Shown here: positions 15,923-25,344 of the stretch, piece after piece
How positions within the stretch are numbered: the first letter of the stretch is position 1
How the letters are laid out: each line of letters begins with the position of its first letter
Assembly (NCBI GenBank): GCA_964537875.1
Contig: CAZIDN010000003.1
Location: 81,812 to 145,811, forward strand
Reading direction: 5' to 3'
DNA: 64,000 nt
Source of the DNA: JAPKZH01 sp964537875
Lineage (GTDB): Bacteria > Acidobacteriota > Aminicenantia > Aminicenantales > UBA4085
Notes under the pieces: model-generated
What the model was told of the DNA's origin: nothing
The model's input: only the letters and a program-made list of their open reading frames with translations
Database searches by the model: none
Position numbers and translations under genes: made by a program

Positions 15923-17350
15923 TTATTGGCTCAGGGCTTTGATGAATTTATACGTGAAATCGACGCCGTCGTAAAACTCCTTGACTCCCTGGCGCTCATC
16001 TCTTCCATGGGCACGCACATCATCCATGTCTCCGAACATGCCGGAGACTCCATAGACGGGTATTCCGGCGCGCCGCAGCATCCGGCCGTCTGTTGCGCCC
16101 GTCGACATGACCGGTGTGACAATGACTCCCGGCCACATGGCCGCTGCCAGCCTGTCGATAGTATCCATGAGATCTTTCCGAAGCGGCGACAACGGGCTTA
16201 GAAAAGGTTCGTCGATCCGAGTGACGATGATTTCGCTGTCTGACAGGACGCGCTGGAGCGCGGCTAAGACATTCTCCGGAGTATCATCGGGCAGCATCCG
16301 GCAGTTGACGATAGCCCGGGCGCTCTGCGGCAAAGCATTCTCGGCATGTCCTCCGCTCAGCATGGTGGCGACGCACGTCGTCCGCATCATTGCGTTGTAG
16401 TACGCCGATTCGGCCGCAAGCCGCCCGGCCGCGGCTGTGTCGATCGGAGTCTTCAGGATGGCCAGCATATCCGCCTTCGTCCGCCCGGTCTCCCGGATGG
16501 CGCGGCGTTCGAAGTACATGCGCGTGGTTTCGTTCAGCTTGATCGGGAATTCAAATTTGGCCAGGCGGGTCAAGCCCGCGGCCAGCCTGTAAATCGCATT
16601 CTCCGGAAGAGGCAGGGAACTGTGGCCGCCCTTGTTTTTCACTTCAAGCTGGTAGCTGAAATATATTTTTTCGCTTGTCTGGACTTCCATGACGACGGGC
16701 TTGCCGTTCTTGATGTCTCCCCCGCCCCCATCGGGATTGAGGCAGAACTCCGCCTCAATGAGGTCACGATGATTGGCCAGAAGCCATTGGATGCCGTTGG
16801 CGTCTCCTCCCTCTTCACCATCGGTCAAGGCCAGAATGAGATCGCGGTTTGGGACAAATCCTTCTTGCTTGAGGCGGATGAAATTGGCGACAAGGTCTGC
16901 GTCCTTGTTTTTCATGTCCGTTGTGCCGCGGCCGTAGAAATAGCCGTCTTTTTCAAGAAAGGTGAAAGGATCAAACGACCAATCTTCCCGACGAGCTTGA
17001 ACGACGTCGAGATGACCGATAAACAGGATCGGCCGCAGCTTTCCCCGGCCTCGGTAGCGGACGATGAGGTTCTTATTGTTCGGCCGAGGGCCCAGGACCT
17101 GGATATCGTTCTCGGGAAACCCTGCTGCTCTCAACCGCCGAGCCATCGCTTCCGACGCCATTGTGCTCCCGATATCCAACGTTGTGTTGATCTCGATCAA
17201 TTCCTTGAAGATGTCTCGGGCCAGCTTGTGATAAGCAGACTCCGGAGCTGCGTTTTTGGCGATTTGGCTAAGGCCCGCATCCGCTCCAAGCGCCGACGCC
17301 ATGAAAATAATGAAGCCGTATGTGATGAAGGGACGGAAGGTTTTAATCAT
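15923..17350 (-). CDS. Exported M20-family metallopeptidase
   Basis: 475 aa from the ATG at 17350, which has AAAGGAAA about 11 nt upstream and opens a signal peptide (FITYGFIIFMASALGADA); the frame is open 19 codons further upstream. Metal and catalytic motifs of the M20/M25/M40 family are present: GHLDVV, YGRGTTDMKNKD, the catalytic pair in LTDGEEGGD, and NPDGGGGD. The insert between them is the dimerisation lid domain. It is likely a secreted di-zinc carboxypeptidase or aminoacylase; specificity is not evident. Confidence 0.88.
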   Translation of the reverse strand: MIKTFRPFITYGFIIFMASALGADAGLSQIAKNAAPESAYHKLARDIFKELIEINTTLDIGSTMASEAMARRLRAAGFPENDIQVLGPRPNNKNLIVRYRGRGKLRPILFIGHLDVVQARREDWSFDPFTFLEKDGYFYGRGTTDMKNKDADLVANFIRLKQEGFVPNRDLILALTDGEEGGDANGIQWLLANHRDLIEAEFCLNPDGGGGDIKNGKPVVMEVQTSEKIYFSYQLEVKNKGGHSSLPLPENAIYRLAAGLTRLAKFEFPIKLNETTRMYFERRAIRETGRTKADMLAILKTPIDTAAAGRLAAESAYYNAMMRTTCVATMLSGGHAENALPQSARAIVNCRMLPDDTPENVLAALQRVLSDSEIIVTRIDEPFLSPLSPLRKDLMDTIDRLAAAMWPGVIVTPVMSTGATDGRMLRRAGIPVYGVSGMFGDMDDVRAHGRDERQGVKEFYDGVDFTYKFIKALSQ

Positions 17351-17480
17351 TTTTTGCGGCTTTCCTTTCAAGCGAAGATGATAACCGGGAATCTCTTTAA
17401 GAAGCATATGACCGGTCGTGGATCGATGTCAAGAACAAGGAAAACGCCCGAGATCCAAAGGCATCCGGTCGGACACTCTT

Positions 17481-17511
17481 GGAAGGAAACCCTGCGAAGG
17501 GGTTTCCTTCC
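17481..17511. repeat. Perfect 12-bp hairpin
   Basis: GGAAGGAAACCC (17481-17492) is perfectly inverted at 17500-17511 with a 7-nt loop. It is followed by further CCTTCCAACGGG segments that also occur beside the dispersed repeat copy at 38.7 kb. It lies upstream of the M20 peptidase gene and 5' of repeat copy 1, so it is probably part of the same compound repeat. Confidence 0.55.
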
Positions 17512-17606
17512 AACGGTCGCTTCGCTCCCTGCCTTCCTTCCAACGGGCCTTTTTCGATGAATTCTCATGGGCGCATAGAGATCTGCGCTGGAACCGAGGC
17601 TTGGGC

Positions 17607-17711
17607 TGGGCATGATACCCCGCCCTGCGACCAAGGGGGCGACTCCCCCTTGGAAGCCTCTCGAGCCGGGTCACCGTTGCAAGCCACTGGGCATATGAGC
17701 CGCCGCGCATA
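17607..17711. repeat. Dispersed repeat family, copy 1
   Basis: About 105 bp sharing ordered blocks with copies at 38701-38812 and 48171-48253: CCCCGCCCTGCGACCAAGGG, the hairpin CCAAGGGGGCG-CTCCCCCTTGG, then CCTCT, GCAAGCC and GGGCATAT-GCCGC. The central hairpin is a CCAAGGGGG/CCCCCTTGG inverted repeat. It lies between two genes and has no open frame of its own. It ends about 65 bp before the first outer-membrane barrel gene. Confidence 0.65.
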
Positions 17712-17776
17712 AAAACAATTCCTTGTATTCTCATTTTTGATTATAATAAAAAAAGTTTCCTTGTAGGGGAACGACG

Positions 17777-18814
17777 ATGAACGTTCATGTCAAGTCTTAT
17801 CGGGGATGGGCCTTCATTCTGACGGTGTCTATTGCTGCCTTGTCGGCTGGAACGGGAGCGGCGGCCGACCCTGAAGAAACTCCTAACACCGGCCCGCCAC
17901 GGTTCAGCCTGAAACTCGGCGGCGGATTCGGCTTCCTCATGGGCCGGGGCGGAGACCTGGATCTCCTGAGAAGTCACATGGAATATGAATACACAAGCCG
18001 AAGCTCCGCGGTCAGGGCCGAGTTCGATTGGGACCCGTTGTCATGGGGATACGATGTCCCCGTGGAGCTTATCATCCGCCTCAAGCCGTACCTCGGCATC
18101 GGCCTCGGGACGGGAATTTTCACTTCGGCCGTCCAGGCTTCCTACACAAAGGACTACCAATACACCTGGACCGGATCGGATTGGTCCTCGACCGATGACG
18201 ATCATTACGAAACCGCCCGCGACTTCAAGATCCGACTCATCCCGGTGTGCATAAACCTTTATTTGTTTTATCCCCTCGGTTCTATGACTGTCTATTCCTA
18301 CGGCGGACTCGGCTATTATTGGGGAAAGCTGACCCACTCGGTGAGTTCCAACACCGAGCTCAAGTACGAATTCCGCGATTCCAGCGGGTATTCCTCGAAA
18401 GACGAGGACTATGACGAGCGGACGATCGAAGAGAGCGCCCGCAGGGGCGGATTGGGCTTCCAGGGAGGGGTGGGAGCCGAGTTCAGGCTGATGAGAAATT
18501 TGTCGCTTGGGTTGGAAGTTTTCGGTCATCATTTCAATTATCTTGGCTGGCAGGGAAGTTCTACGACCGACTACACGACGACCTCGAAATATTGGACCTC
18601 GAGAGAGGGCTGGCGCCCTGATGACACCGCGAGCGGCACTCTGGAAGACACGGGAACCCTGTGGTACCAGCATGACGGCAGCGCGAACCACAATATTTAT
18701 GTCGGGGATGGGCGGAATCCGCCTCTGTTTAATGCGAAAAGGGAGGCGCGCCTTGACTTGAGCGCGGTCGGGATTCGCCTGACGCTGCGAATCCATTTCG
18801 GAGGGCCGATTTGA
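17777..18814 (+). CDS. Outer-membrane beta-barrel protein, tandem copy 1
   Basis: 345 aa with a signal peptide ending near GAAADPEET. The mature part alternates amphipathic strands with Gly and aromatic residues (FSLKLGGGFGFLMGRGGDLD, MTVYSYGGLGYYWGKLTHS, GGVGAEFRLMRNLSLGLEVF) and ends in a strand GIRLTLRIHFGGPI, as in outer-membrane porin-like barrels. A near-homologue follows at 18890 with the same landmarks in the same order, so this is a tandem duplication. No lipobox or enzymatic motif. Role unknown. Confidence 0.65.
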   Translation: MNVHVKSYRGWAFILTVSIAALSAGTGAAADPEETPNTGPPRFSLKLGGGFGFLMGRGGDLDLLRSHMEYEYTSRSSAVRAEFDWDPLSWGYDVPVELIIRLKPYLGIGLGTGIFTSAVQASYTKDYQYTWTGSDWSSTDDDHYETARDFKIRLIPVCINLYLFYPLGSMTVYSYGGLGYYWGKLTHSVSSNTELKYEFRDSSGYSSKDEDYDERTIEESARRGGLGFQGGVGAEFRLMRNLSLGLEVFGHHFNYLGWQGSSTTDYTTTSKYWTSREGWRPDDTASGTLEDTGTLWYQHDGSANHNIYVGDGRNPPLFNAKREARLDLSAVGIRLTLRIHFGGPI

Positions 18815-18889
18815 TAACACCGTCAAAGCGGCGGTCCGGATTAAGAAGGGCGATCTAAAAGCGTCGTGAATGACGAGCGGAGAGAAGCG

Positions 18890-19963
18890 ATGGATAAACA
18901 TTCGGCATATCGGCGGCGATGGATATTCGCTCTGACGGCGTCTCTGGTCATCCTGTCCACTGGGATGGGAACCGCAGCCGATCCCGGGCAAGCGCCGGGC
19001 TTTAGCCCGCCCCGGTTCAGTCTGAAAATCGGCGGCGGGGCCGGCTTCCTGCCGGGCCGGGGCGGCGATCTGAATAACCTAAGACTCCACTTGGAAGACC
19101 TATATGCCGTCTGGGACGCCGAAACCTACTACGCAACCTCGTTCGATTGGAAGCCGATGACTTATGTCTACGAGTTGCCCGTGGAGCTTGTCATTCTCTT
19201 GAAGCCACGGCTGGGCATCGGCCTCGGATCGGGGATTATGACCGCCGCCAGCCAGGGTTCGTACACCTGGGATTACAACCGCGCCGCGTTTCTCTACGGA
19301 TCGGGGTATGCTGATGACAACCTTGTCGAAACCACCCGCGATTTCAAGATCCGGGTCATCCCGGCGTATCTCAACCTCTACTTGTTTCAGCCCCTCGGCG
19401 CGCTGACCGTCTACTCCTACGGAGGCCTCGGCTATTATTGGGGAAAGATGACCCACTCTTCAACCATCGACTACGAGCTCAAGAGGGAGGTGCGCGTGCT
19501 CTATTCCGTCCCGCCAACCCACACCAAAAACGAGAAGTATGGAAACCTGGCGATCGAAGAGAATCTCCACAAGGGAAGCCTGGGCGTCCAGGGAGGGGTG
19601 GGCGTGGAACTCACATTTTTCCGGCGCCTTGCTCTTGGGCTGGAGATCTTCGGCCGGCATCTGGTCTTCGAAGGATGGCATGGAAGTTCCACGACCGACT
19701 CCACCGCCCTCATCAAACGATGGGACCAGGATCACGGCTGGTATCCCGATACGACCGAAACCGGGTCTCTTACGAGAGAGGGGACGCTGTGGTATTCCCG
19801 CATCGATGATTCCCTTCTGGATAAGGAGACCGACGCCTTTTATGTCGAGGACGCCGGGGCTTCGGACAGCGCCTTGCTCGGGCCGAACAGAGAAGCGCGG
19901 ATCGACCTCAGCTCCATCGGCATTCGCCTGACGCTGCGGATCCATCTCGGGCGGTCTCTATAA
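18890..19963 (+). CDS. Outer-membrane beta-barrel protein, tandem copy 2
   Basis: 357 aa from the ATG at 18890, preceded by GGAGAGAAG; a frame extension to 18866 would precede the signal peptide with eight charged residues. Shared landmarks with copy 1 are PPRFSLKIGGG-GFLPGRGGDL, YSYGGLGYYWGKMTHS, LGVQGGVGVEL and the terminal GIRLTLRIHLGRSL. The extracellular-loop regions (after GWHGSSTTD) differ most. The gap to copy 1 is 75 nt, so one transcript is likely. It precedes the second TPR kinase gene. Confidence 0.65.
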   Translation: MDKHSAYRRRWIFALTASLVILSTGMGTAADPGQAPGFSPPRFSLKIGGGAGFLPGRGGDLNNLRLHLEDLYAVWDAETYYATSFDWKPMTYVYELPVELVILLKPRLGIGLGSGIMTAASQGSYTWDYNRAAFLYGSGYADDNLVETTRDFKIRVIPAYLNLYLFQPLGALTVYSYGGLGYYWGKMTHSSTIDYELKREVRVLYSVPPTHTKNEKYGNLAIEENLHKGSLGVQGGVGVELTFFRRLALGLEIFGRHLVFEGWHGSSTTDSTALIKRWDQDHGWYPDTTETGSLTREGTLWYSRIDDSLLDKETDAFYVEDAGASDSALLGPNREARIDLSSIGIRLTLRIHLGRSL

Positions 19964-20097
19964 AGCCTCTGTCCTCTAGAAGGCTGGCCGGCTAGATTCG
20001 GACGATCGATCCGACGGCCGGGATCTTCCCCGCTAAATTGACTTACGGGCGCCGCTCGTTTATGCTTTTATTCATAAAGGAGGCATAACTCCAGGCC

Positions 20098-22584
20098 ATG
20101 AAATGCCAGAAATGCGGGTTCGCCAATCCTCCGGGACTTCTCTACTGCGGAAATTGCGGAACTCGACTGGCCGCCGCGCCGGACATCCCCGCGTCTCCCA
20201 CGCTGACCCTCGGGCAGCCAATAGAGCCTCTCGGCCGAGGCAGCCTGCTTGCGGACAGGTTTGAAATCCTCGAAGAGATCGGAAGCGGCGGCATGGGCAC
20301 GGTCTATCGGGTGCTGGATAAAAAAATCAACGAAGACGTAGCCCTCAAGCTCTTGAGGCCTGAGGTTGCCGCGGACAAAAGCATCATCGAGCGTTTTAAG
20401 AATGAGCTGAAAATTGCCCGCCGAATCACCCATAAAAACGTCTGCCGGATGCATGACATCCATGAGGACGCCGGGACGATTTTCATCACCATGGAATACG
20501 TGCCCGGCGAGGATCTCAAGAGCTTGATGAGGCGCGCCGGCCGCCTGTCCATAGATAAAGCCCTGGCCGTGGCCAAAGAGGTCGTCGAGGGGCTGTCCGA
20601 AGCCCATCGCCTTGGCATCGTCCACCGAGATCTCAAGCCGCAAAACATCATGATCGATCGCCGGGGCAGCGCCAAAATCATGGATTTTGGAATCGCCCGT
20701 CAGATCAAAGGGCCGGAACTGACGGCAGCGGGCATGATGATCGGGACCCCGGCCTACATGTCGCCGGAACAGGTGGCGGGCGAGGCGGTCGATCCGCGCA
20801 CCGATATCTATGCTTTGGGGACGATTCTCTATGAGATGGTCGTCGGGCGGCCGCTGTTTGAAGGGGACAGCGGCCTCAGCGTTGCCTTGAAACACAAAAC
20901 CGAGCTCCCCAAACCTCCCCGGGAATCCAATCCCCAGGTTCCTGAGGAGCTCGACCGTTTGATACTGAAATGCCTGGCTAAAAGGAAGGACGCGCGCTAC
21001 CAGAGCGCCGATGAGCTGCTCGCAGGCTTGAACCGCATCGAAGAAGGAATCTCCGGCAAAACGCCGATCCCGCCTCTGAAAGAGGCGGCGAAATTGACGG
21101 CGGGCGAAAGGGAATGCATTCGGTCCATCGCCGTGCTGCCGTTCAAAGACATGAGCCCGCAGCACGACCAGGACTACTTTTGCGAAGGGCTGGCCGAAGA
21201 GCTGATCAACGCTCTGACCCAGGTCAAAGGTCTCAAAGTGGCCGCCCGCACCTCCTCGTTTTCGTTCAAAGGGAAAGATGATGACATTCGCGAGATCGGC
21301 AGACGATTGGATGTCGCTTCGGTTCTCGAAGGAAGTGTCCAGAAGGCGGGGAATCACCTCCGGGTCACGGCCCAGCTCATCTGCGTTTCAGACGGCTATC
21401 ATCTCTGGTCGGAGCGATTCGACCGGAGGGCCGAGGACATTTTCGCCGTGCAGGACGAGATCTCCTTAGCGGTTGTTGACAAACTGAGAGTCGAGCTCTT
21501 GGAGGGAGAGAAAGAGAAAATCACCAAGCGTCACACCCAGGACAAGGAAGCCCATCAGCTCTATCTCAAGGGACGCTACCACTGGAATAAACGCAGCCCG
21601 AAGGATATGATCCAGGCTGTCGATTGCTTCCAGCGGGCCATCGACAAAGACCCTTCCTACGCGTTTCCCTATGTCGGGATGGCCGATGTCTTCAACATGC
21701 TGGCCGAATTCGGCTTCATCCCTCCCCGGGAAGGGTATTTGAAATCCAGGGAATTGCTCCAGAAGGCCCGGGAGATCGATGATTCGCTGAGCGATCTCTA
21801 CTATTCTCTGGGCCTTATTACGTATTGTTATGAATGGGATTTGCCGGCCGCTGAGCGCCTCGTTCGTCGGAGCATCGAACTCAACCCCCAGAGCGCATGG
21901 GGCCACGCCTGGCGCGCGGAAATCTTGGGGACCTGGGGACGGGCGGAGGAAGCTTTGGAAGAGGCAAAAATAGCCCTCGAATTGGACCCACTATCGCCTA
22001 TGAACCACGCCCTTTACGGCATCATCCTGGGGGGATTGGGACGGGAGCAAGAGAGCCGCGATAAAATGCTTATGGCCCTGGCCATGGAGCCCGATAATCC
22101 CATGCTCAATGCCTGGCTGGGTATGACCTATCTCGACAAACCGGCTATCCCGGAGAAGGCCATTGAATATCTGCAGAAAGCCGCTGATTTCGGCGCGGGT
22201 GCTGCCTATGGGTATATGGGATTAGCCCAAGCCATGGCCGGCCGCAAGGAAGAAGCTCTAAGGTGTCTGGCGAAGCTGGAGAAGATCGAAAAAGAGCCCT
22301 TTGTCCCTCTTGTCATGAGGCCTCTTCTCTATCTAAAACCAGGCTTGCGGCATTTCCGGACATTTAAAAAGAAGTACGTCCCCTCCTACCTCAAAGCCTT
22401 TATCTACCTCGGGCTGAACATGCAGGAGGAAGCGCTGGCTCAACTCGAAAAATCCAGCCAGGCCAGAGACTATCTCATTCCGGTGTCTTTGGAGCTTTTT
22501 AGATTTTGGGACCTGCCGTGGATCGCCGAATTTACGTCCTCGCCGAGATTCCAAGCCCTCAGGGCGAAAATCAAGAGATCCTAA
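20098..22584 (+). CDS. Ser/Thr protein kinase with zinc ribbon, TolB-like domain and TPRs
   Basis: 828 aa. Zinc ribbon CQKC...CGNC (3-20); kinase domain about 55-312 with GSGGMGTV, Lys84, HRDLKPQN (176-183), DFG (196-198) and TPAYMSPEQ; TolB/FlgO-like domain about 341-470 (SIAVLPFKDMSPQHDQDYFC, then EELINALTQVKGLKVAARTS); TPR region from about 483. Unlike the paralogue at 7921, there is no TM helix between kinase and TolB-like part, so the whole protein is probably cytosolic. The first 310 residues align without gaps with the paralogue. An upstream AGGAGG motif ~16 nt before the ATG may serve initiation. Confidence 0.9.
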   Translation: MKCQKCGFANPPGLLYCGNCGTRLAAAPDIPASPTLTLGQPIEPLGRGSLLADRFEILEEIGSGGMGTVYRVLDKKINEDVALKLLRPEVAADKSIIERFKNELKIARRITHKNVCRMHDIHEDAGTIFITMEYVPGEDLKSLMRRAGRLSIDKALAVAKEVVEGLSEAHRLGIVHRDLKPQNIMIDRRGSAKIMDFGIARQIKGPELTAAGMMIGTPAYMSPEQVAGEAVDPRTDIYALGTILYEMVVGRPLFEGDSGLSVALKHKTELPKPPRESNPQVPEELDRLILKCLAKRKDARYQSADELLAGLNRIEEGISGKTPIPPLKEAAKLTAGERECIRSIAVLPFKDMSPQHDQDYFCEGLAEELINALTQVKGLKVAARTSSFSFKGKDDDIREIGRRLDVASVLEGSVQKAGNHLRVTAQLICVSDGYHLWSERFDRRAEDIFAVQDEISLAVVDKLRVELLEGEKEKITKRHTQDKEAHQLYLKGRYHWNKRSPKDMIQAVDCFQRAIDKDPSYAFPYVGMADVFNMLAEFGFIPPREGYLKSRELLQKAREIDDSLSDLYYSLGLITYCYEWDLPAAERLVRRSIELNPQSAWGHAWRAEILGTWGRAEEALEEAKIALELDPLSPMNHALYGIILGGLGREQESRDKMLMALAMEPDNPMLNAWLGMTYLDKPAIPEKAIEYLQKAADFGAGAAYGYMGLAQAMAGRKEEALRCLAKLEKIEKEPFVPLVMRPLLYLKPGLRHFRTFKKKYVPSYLKAFIYLGLNMQEEALAQLEKSSQARDYLIPVSLELFRFWDLPWIAEFTSSPRFQALRAKIKRS

Positions 22585-22607
22585 AAAAAATCGCCCGGTG
22601 AACCCGG
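22585..22607 (-). terminator. Possible terminator of the SDR/PAP2 operon
   Basis: On the minus strand, a short CCGG-GTTCA-CCGG stem is followed by GCGA and a run of eight T. It lies just downstream of the last gene of the lipid-type operon and between convergent genes. The stem is only 4 bp, so strength is doubtful. Confidence 0.35.
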
Positions 22608-22614
22608 CAGACCT

Positions 22615-23616
22615 TCACTCGCATCCGCCGCATATGTCCTTAAAATACTCCCATGAATCCCGAATCGTCCTTTCGATGGGGATGTAGGAGTGGAAGAATT
22701 CTCGCCGGCTTTTTTCGTTCGAATAATACGCCGTCCAGCCGCTCAGCCGGCCGTAAGAATAGGTCAGGAGAGGCCTTTTTTTCGTCCGCCGGCTCCAAAG
22801 CTCCAATAGACCGCCGGCAACAGCCACCAGGAAGGGCGGAAGTGGGATTGGATAAGCTTTCCGGCCGCAACACCGGCTGATGATCCGGACAACGTCTCGA
22901 TAGCGCAGGTTGGCTCCCACAACCAGATATTTCTCGCCGATTCTTCCGCCGTGGAGGACCTTGAGAATAAGGGCAACAAGGTCCCGGACATCGACAATGG
23001 CCAGCCCGCCCACGAAAGATCCGATCAAGCCTTTGCAGCAGATCCGATCATAGAGCTGGTTATGGGGTGTCGCGCAATTATGGTCTCCGGGCCCCATGAC
23101 AGAGGCCGGATTGAGGATCACGGCCCTCAGCCCGGACCGCTCAACAGCTTCCTCCACGATTTTTTGCCCTTCATATTTTGACGTCATGTAGTAAAAATCG
23201 GAAGGCCAGTTAAAAGGGACCGTTTCATCGGCCGGCTTGCCATCTTTGTTGAATCCGATCGCTCCAACCGATGAAACATGGACCATCCGCTCAACGCCGT
23301 GACGGAGGCAGGCATCGACAACGCAGCGGACGCCGTCGCGGTTGACCCGTCTCAGTTGAGCGGCATCATTTTTCCAGTAAGAGATCAGTCCGGCCAGGTG
23401 GATGACATGGCTGTGGCCGGCCACGGCCGCGGATATGGAAAATCCGTCGGCCACATCCCCATAGAACAGCCGGATCTTTTGCTCTGCCCAGCTCTGGGGG
23501 ATCTTATCGCCGGGAATCAGGAAGGCCGAAACCGAATCCGTCCCGTAGATATGAATAAGCTCGGGCATAAGAACCGAGCCGACGAATCCAGTCGCACCGG
23601 TGACCAGTATCTTCAT
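22615..23616 (-). CDS. Extended SDR / NAD-dependent epimerase (SDR-A)
   Basis: 333 aa. Rossmann motif TGATGFVG (6-13), HLAG (73-76) and the catalytic YMTSK (143-147) are intact, so it is an active extended short-chain dehydrogenase. It belongs with sterol/sphinganine-type or sugar-epimerase-type members of the class, not obviously GalE. It is the last gene of a five-gene minus-strand run (26331, 25341, 24346, 23664, 22615) with two other SDRs and a PAP2 enzyme. Substrate is inferred to be a lipid or lipid-linked intermediate from context only. Confidence 0.8.
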   Translation of the reverse strand: MKILVTGATGFVGSVLMPELIHIYGTDSVSAFLIPGDKIPQSWAEQKIRLFYGDVADGFSISAAVAGHSHVIHLAGLISYWKNDAAQLRRVNRDGVRCVVDACLRHGVERMVHVSSVGAIGFNKDGKPADETVPFNWPSDFYYMTSKYEGQKIVEEAVERSGLRAVILNPASVMGPGDHNCATPHNQLYDRICCKGLIGSFVGGLAIVDVRDLVALILKVLHGGRIGEKYLVVGANLRYRDVVRIISRCCGRKAYPIPLPPFLVAVAGGLLELWSRRTKKRPLLTYSYGRLSGWTAYYSNEKSRREFFHSYIPIERTIRDSWEYFKDICGGCE

Positions 23617-23663
23617 GGGAACCTTTTCACATAGGGAATATGCCTGAGAACTTCGAGACCATT

Positions 23664-24362
23664 TTACGGGCCTGGCCGGCGGTAATAGCGATGAAAGATC
23701 AAAGCATCATTGCAGATTCCGACCAGGGCATGAATAAACAGGGTATAGAGGAACGAGCCGGTGCTATAGGCGATGAGCCCGAAAATAAAGCCGGATCCTA
23801 AAGCGGCGAATATTTCAGAATCGGGATGGCCGATATGGTAAAGTGTGGAGACAATCGTCTGCACAGCCAGGGACATCAACAATCCGCTTGATGAGAGCAG
23901 GCTGAAAAACAAAAGGCCCCGGAACACAAATTCCCAGGGCAGATAATAGAGAACAAGATAGGCCATCTCGTAAAGGACGAATTTTTTTAGAGTGGAACAG
24001 GCCTGCTTGGAAAGCGGGTACTGCTGCCTCATGACCGGATCTTTGGACGCGACATAGGCGGAGGCAATGGCGATTGGGATGGCGATGACCATCAAAAGGA
24101 TCCCACGCCGGCTCCGGCCTACCGTCCAGCCAAGACTCAAGAGCAACTGTCCCGGCGCGGCCGAGGCCAGACAGATGATCAGGATGGGGACAACGAGGAG
24201 CGCCAAGAAAAAAGAGACAAAATAAAGCAGAACAGCTCTAAAATCGTTGGCCGCCTTGATCCGCCTCTTATAATGAAAAACCGTGACCAACAGCGCAAAA
24301 GCGAAGGCTAAATAAACGAAAAGGATCGGTTGGAGAAGCTTCGGATTACTTAATAAACCCAT
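23664..24362 (-). CDS. CPBP/CAAX-protease-like membrane protein
   Basis: 232 aa from the ATG at 24362, with AAAGGGAA just upstream; this start lies 17 nt inside the preceding SDR gene. It has multiple TM segments. The C-terminal half contains WEFVFRG, STLYHIGHP and FIHALVGICND, resembling motifs 1-3 of CPBP (Abi) intramembrane proteases. Motif 1 is normally EExxxR; here the first Glu is Trp, so protease activity is uncertain. It is encoded inside an operon of SDRs and a PAP2 enzyme. Confidence 0.7.
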   Translation of the reverse strand: MGLLSNPKLLQPILFVYLAFAFALLVTVFHYKRRIKAANDFRAVLLYFVSFFLALLVVPILIICLASAAPGQLLLSLGWTVGRSRRGILLMVIAIPIAIASAYVASKDPVMRQQYPLSKQACSTLKKFVLYEMAYLVLYYLPWEFVFRGLLFFSLLSSSGLLMSLAVQTIVSTLYHIGHPDSEIFAALGSGFIFGLIAYSTGSFLYTLFIHALVGICNDALIFHRYYRRPGP

Positions 24363-25344
24363 GTTCCCTTTCTCTACGATACCAGGCGATAATCTCCTCG
24401 ATCTGCCGCTCCGTTTGATTATCAGGTTTATAACCCAGCTCGGCGATCGTCCTGGAAATATCGTAGGTTGTATCGGTCGTGACACGTCGAATCCGGTAGC
24501 GCGTCAAGGGCGGATCGTACTTGGGAATAATCTTGTGAACAAACTGCATCAGGCTGGCTGCCGTCAAAGCCCCCCAGACCGGGACATAGAGCCGCTGTTT
24601 TTTGCCGAGGGCTTTCTGGAAGGCCTCAAAAAGCGCTTTCCAGGTCGGCAGCTCGCTGTTCGTCACGGTGTAGGCTTTTCCTTCGACTCCCTCCTTGGTC
24701 AGGGCAAGATGGACGGCTTGGCAGAGGTTCCCCACATAGCAGTAGCCGAACTGCCAGTGGCCGCGGCCGACGATCAAAGGCGATCCTTTCTCACAGACCC
24801 TCAACAGGCGTCCGCAGGTGATCCGGTCGTTGGGTCCGTAGACATCCGCCGGCCGGAGAATCACCATGGGCAAACGGGTCTGTTCCCACTGTTCCCGAAA
24901 ATATTTTTCCGTTTTGATCTTGTACCGGGTATAGGCGATAGATTCGGCGGAGTGGCCTGGATTCTCTTCGGAGATGTTCCGGCCGTTGATGCCGATCGTC
25001 AGGGCCGTCGAAATATAGGCCAGCCTTTTCAGAGGCACCTGAAGCTCCCGGATCCGCTGAACAAGATTCACCGCCAGAAGGTAGATATTTCTGTAACAGG
25101 TGTCCTCATCGGCCAGGTCGGACACGATCGAAGCCGAATGGACGACGTGAGAGATGTTCCGGGGGATGTCGATGGCCTCGGGCTTGAGCAGATCGCCGTA
25201 AAGTAACTTGACATTCAGTCCCTCCAAAAAATGGAGGTCCGAGGTTGTCCGGACAAGCCCATAGACGTCCCAGTCCTTGTCCAGGAAATATCGGCAGAGG
25301 TTGGAGCCGACAAATCCGTTGGCCCCTGTGATAAATATTTTCAT
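24346..25344 (-). CDS. Extended SDR / NAD-dependent epimerase (SDR-B)
   Basis: 332 aa from the ATG at 25344, which overlaps the PAP2 stop codon as ATGA; the frame extends far upstream through the PAP2 gene but is not used. TGANGFVG at the N-terminus and YTRYK as the YxxxK catalytic pair identify an extended SDR. Other family landmarks are VVHSASIVSD, ILRPADVYGP and a C-terminal ISRTIAELGYKPDNQTERQI. Together with SDR-A and SDR-C it frames the PAP2 and CPBP genes. Confidence 0.8.
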   Translation of the reverse strand: MKIFITGANGFVGSNLCRYFLDKDWDVYGLVRTTSDLHFLEGLNVKLLYGDLLKPEAIDIPRNISHVVHSASIVSDLADEDTCYRNIYLLAVNLVQRIRELQVPLKRLAYISTALTIGINGRNISEENPGHSAESIAYTRYKIKTEKYFREQWEQTRLPMVILRPADVYGPNDRITCGRLLRVCEKGSPLIVGRGHWQFGYCYVGNLCQAVHLALTKEGVEGKAYTVTNSELPTWKALFEAFQKALGKKQRLYVPVWGALTAASLMQFVHKIIPKYDPPLTRYRIRRVTTDTTYDISRTIAELGYKPDNQTERQIEEIIAWYRREREHGFIK

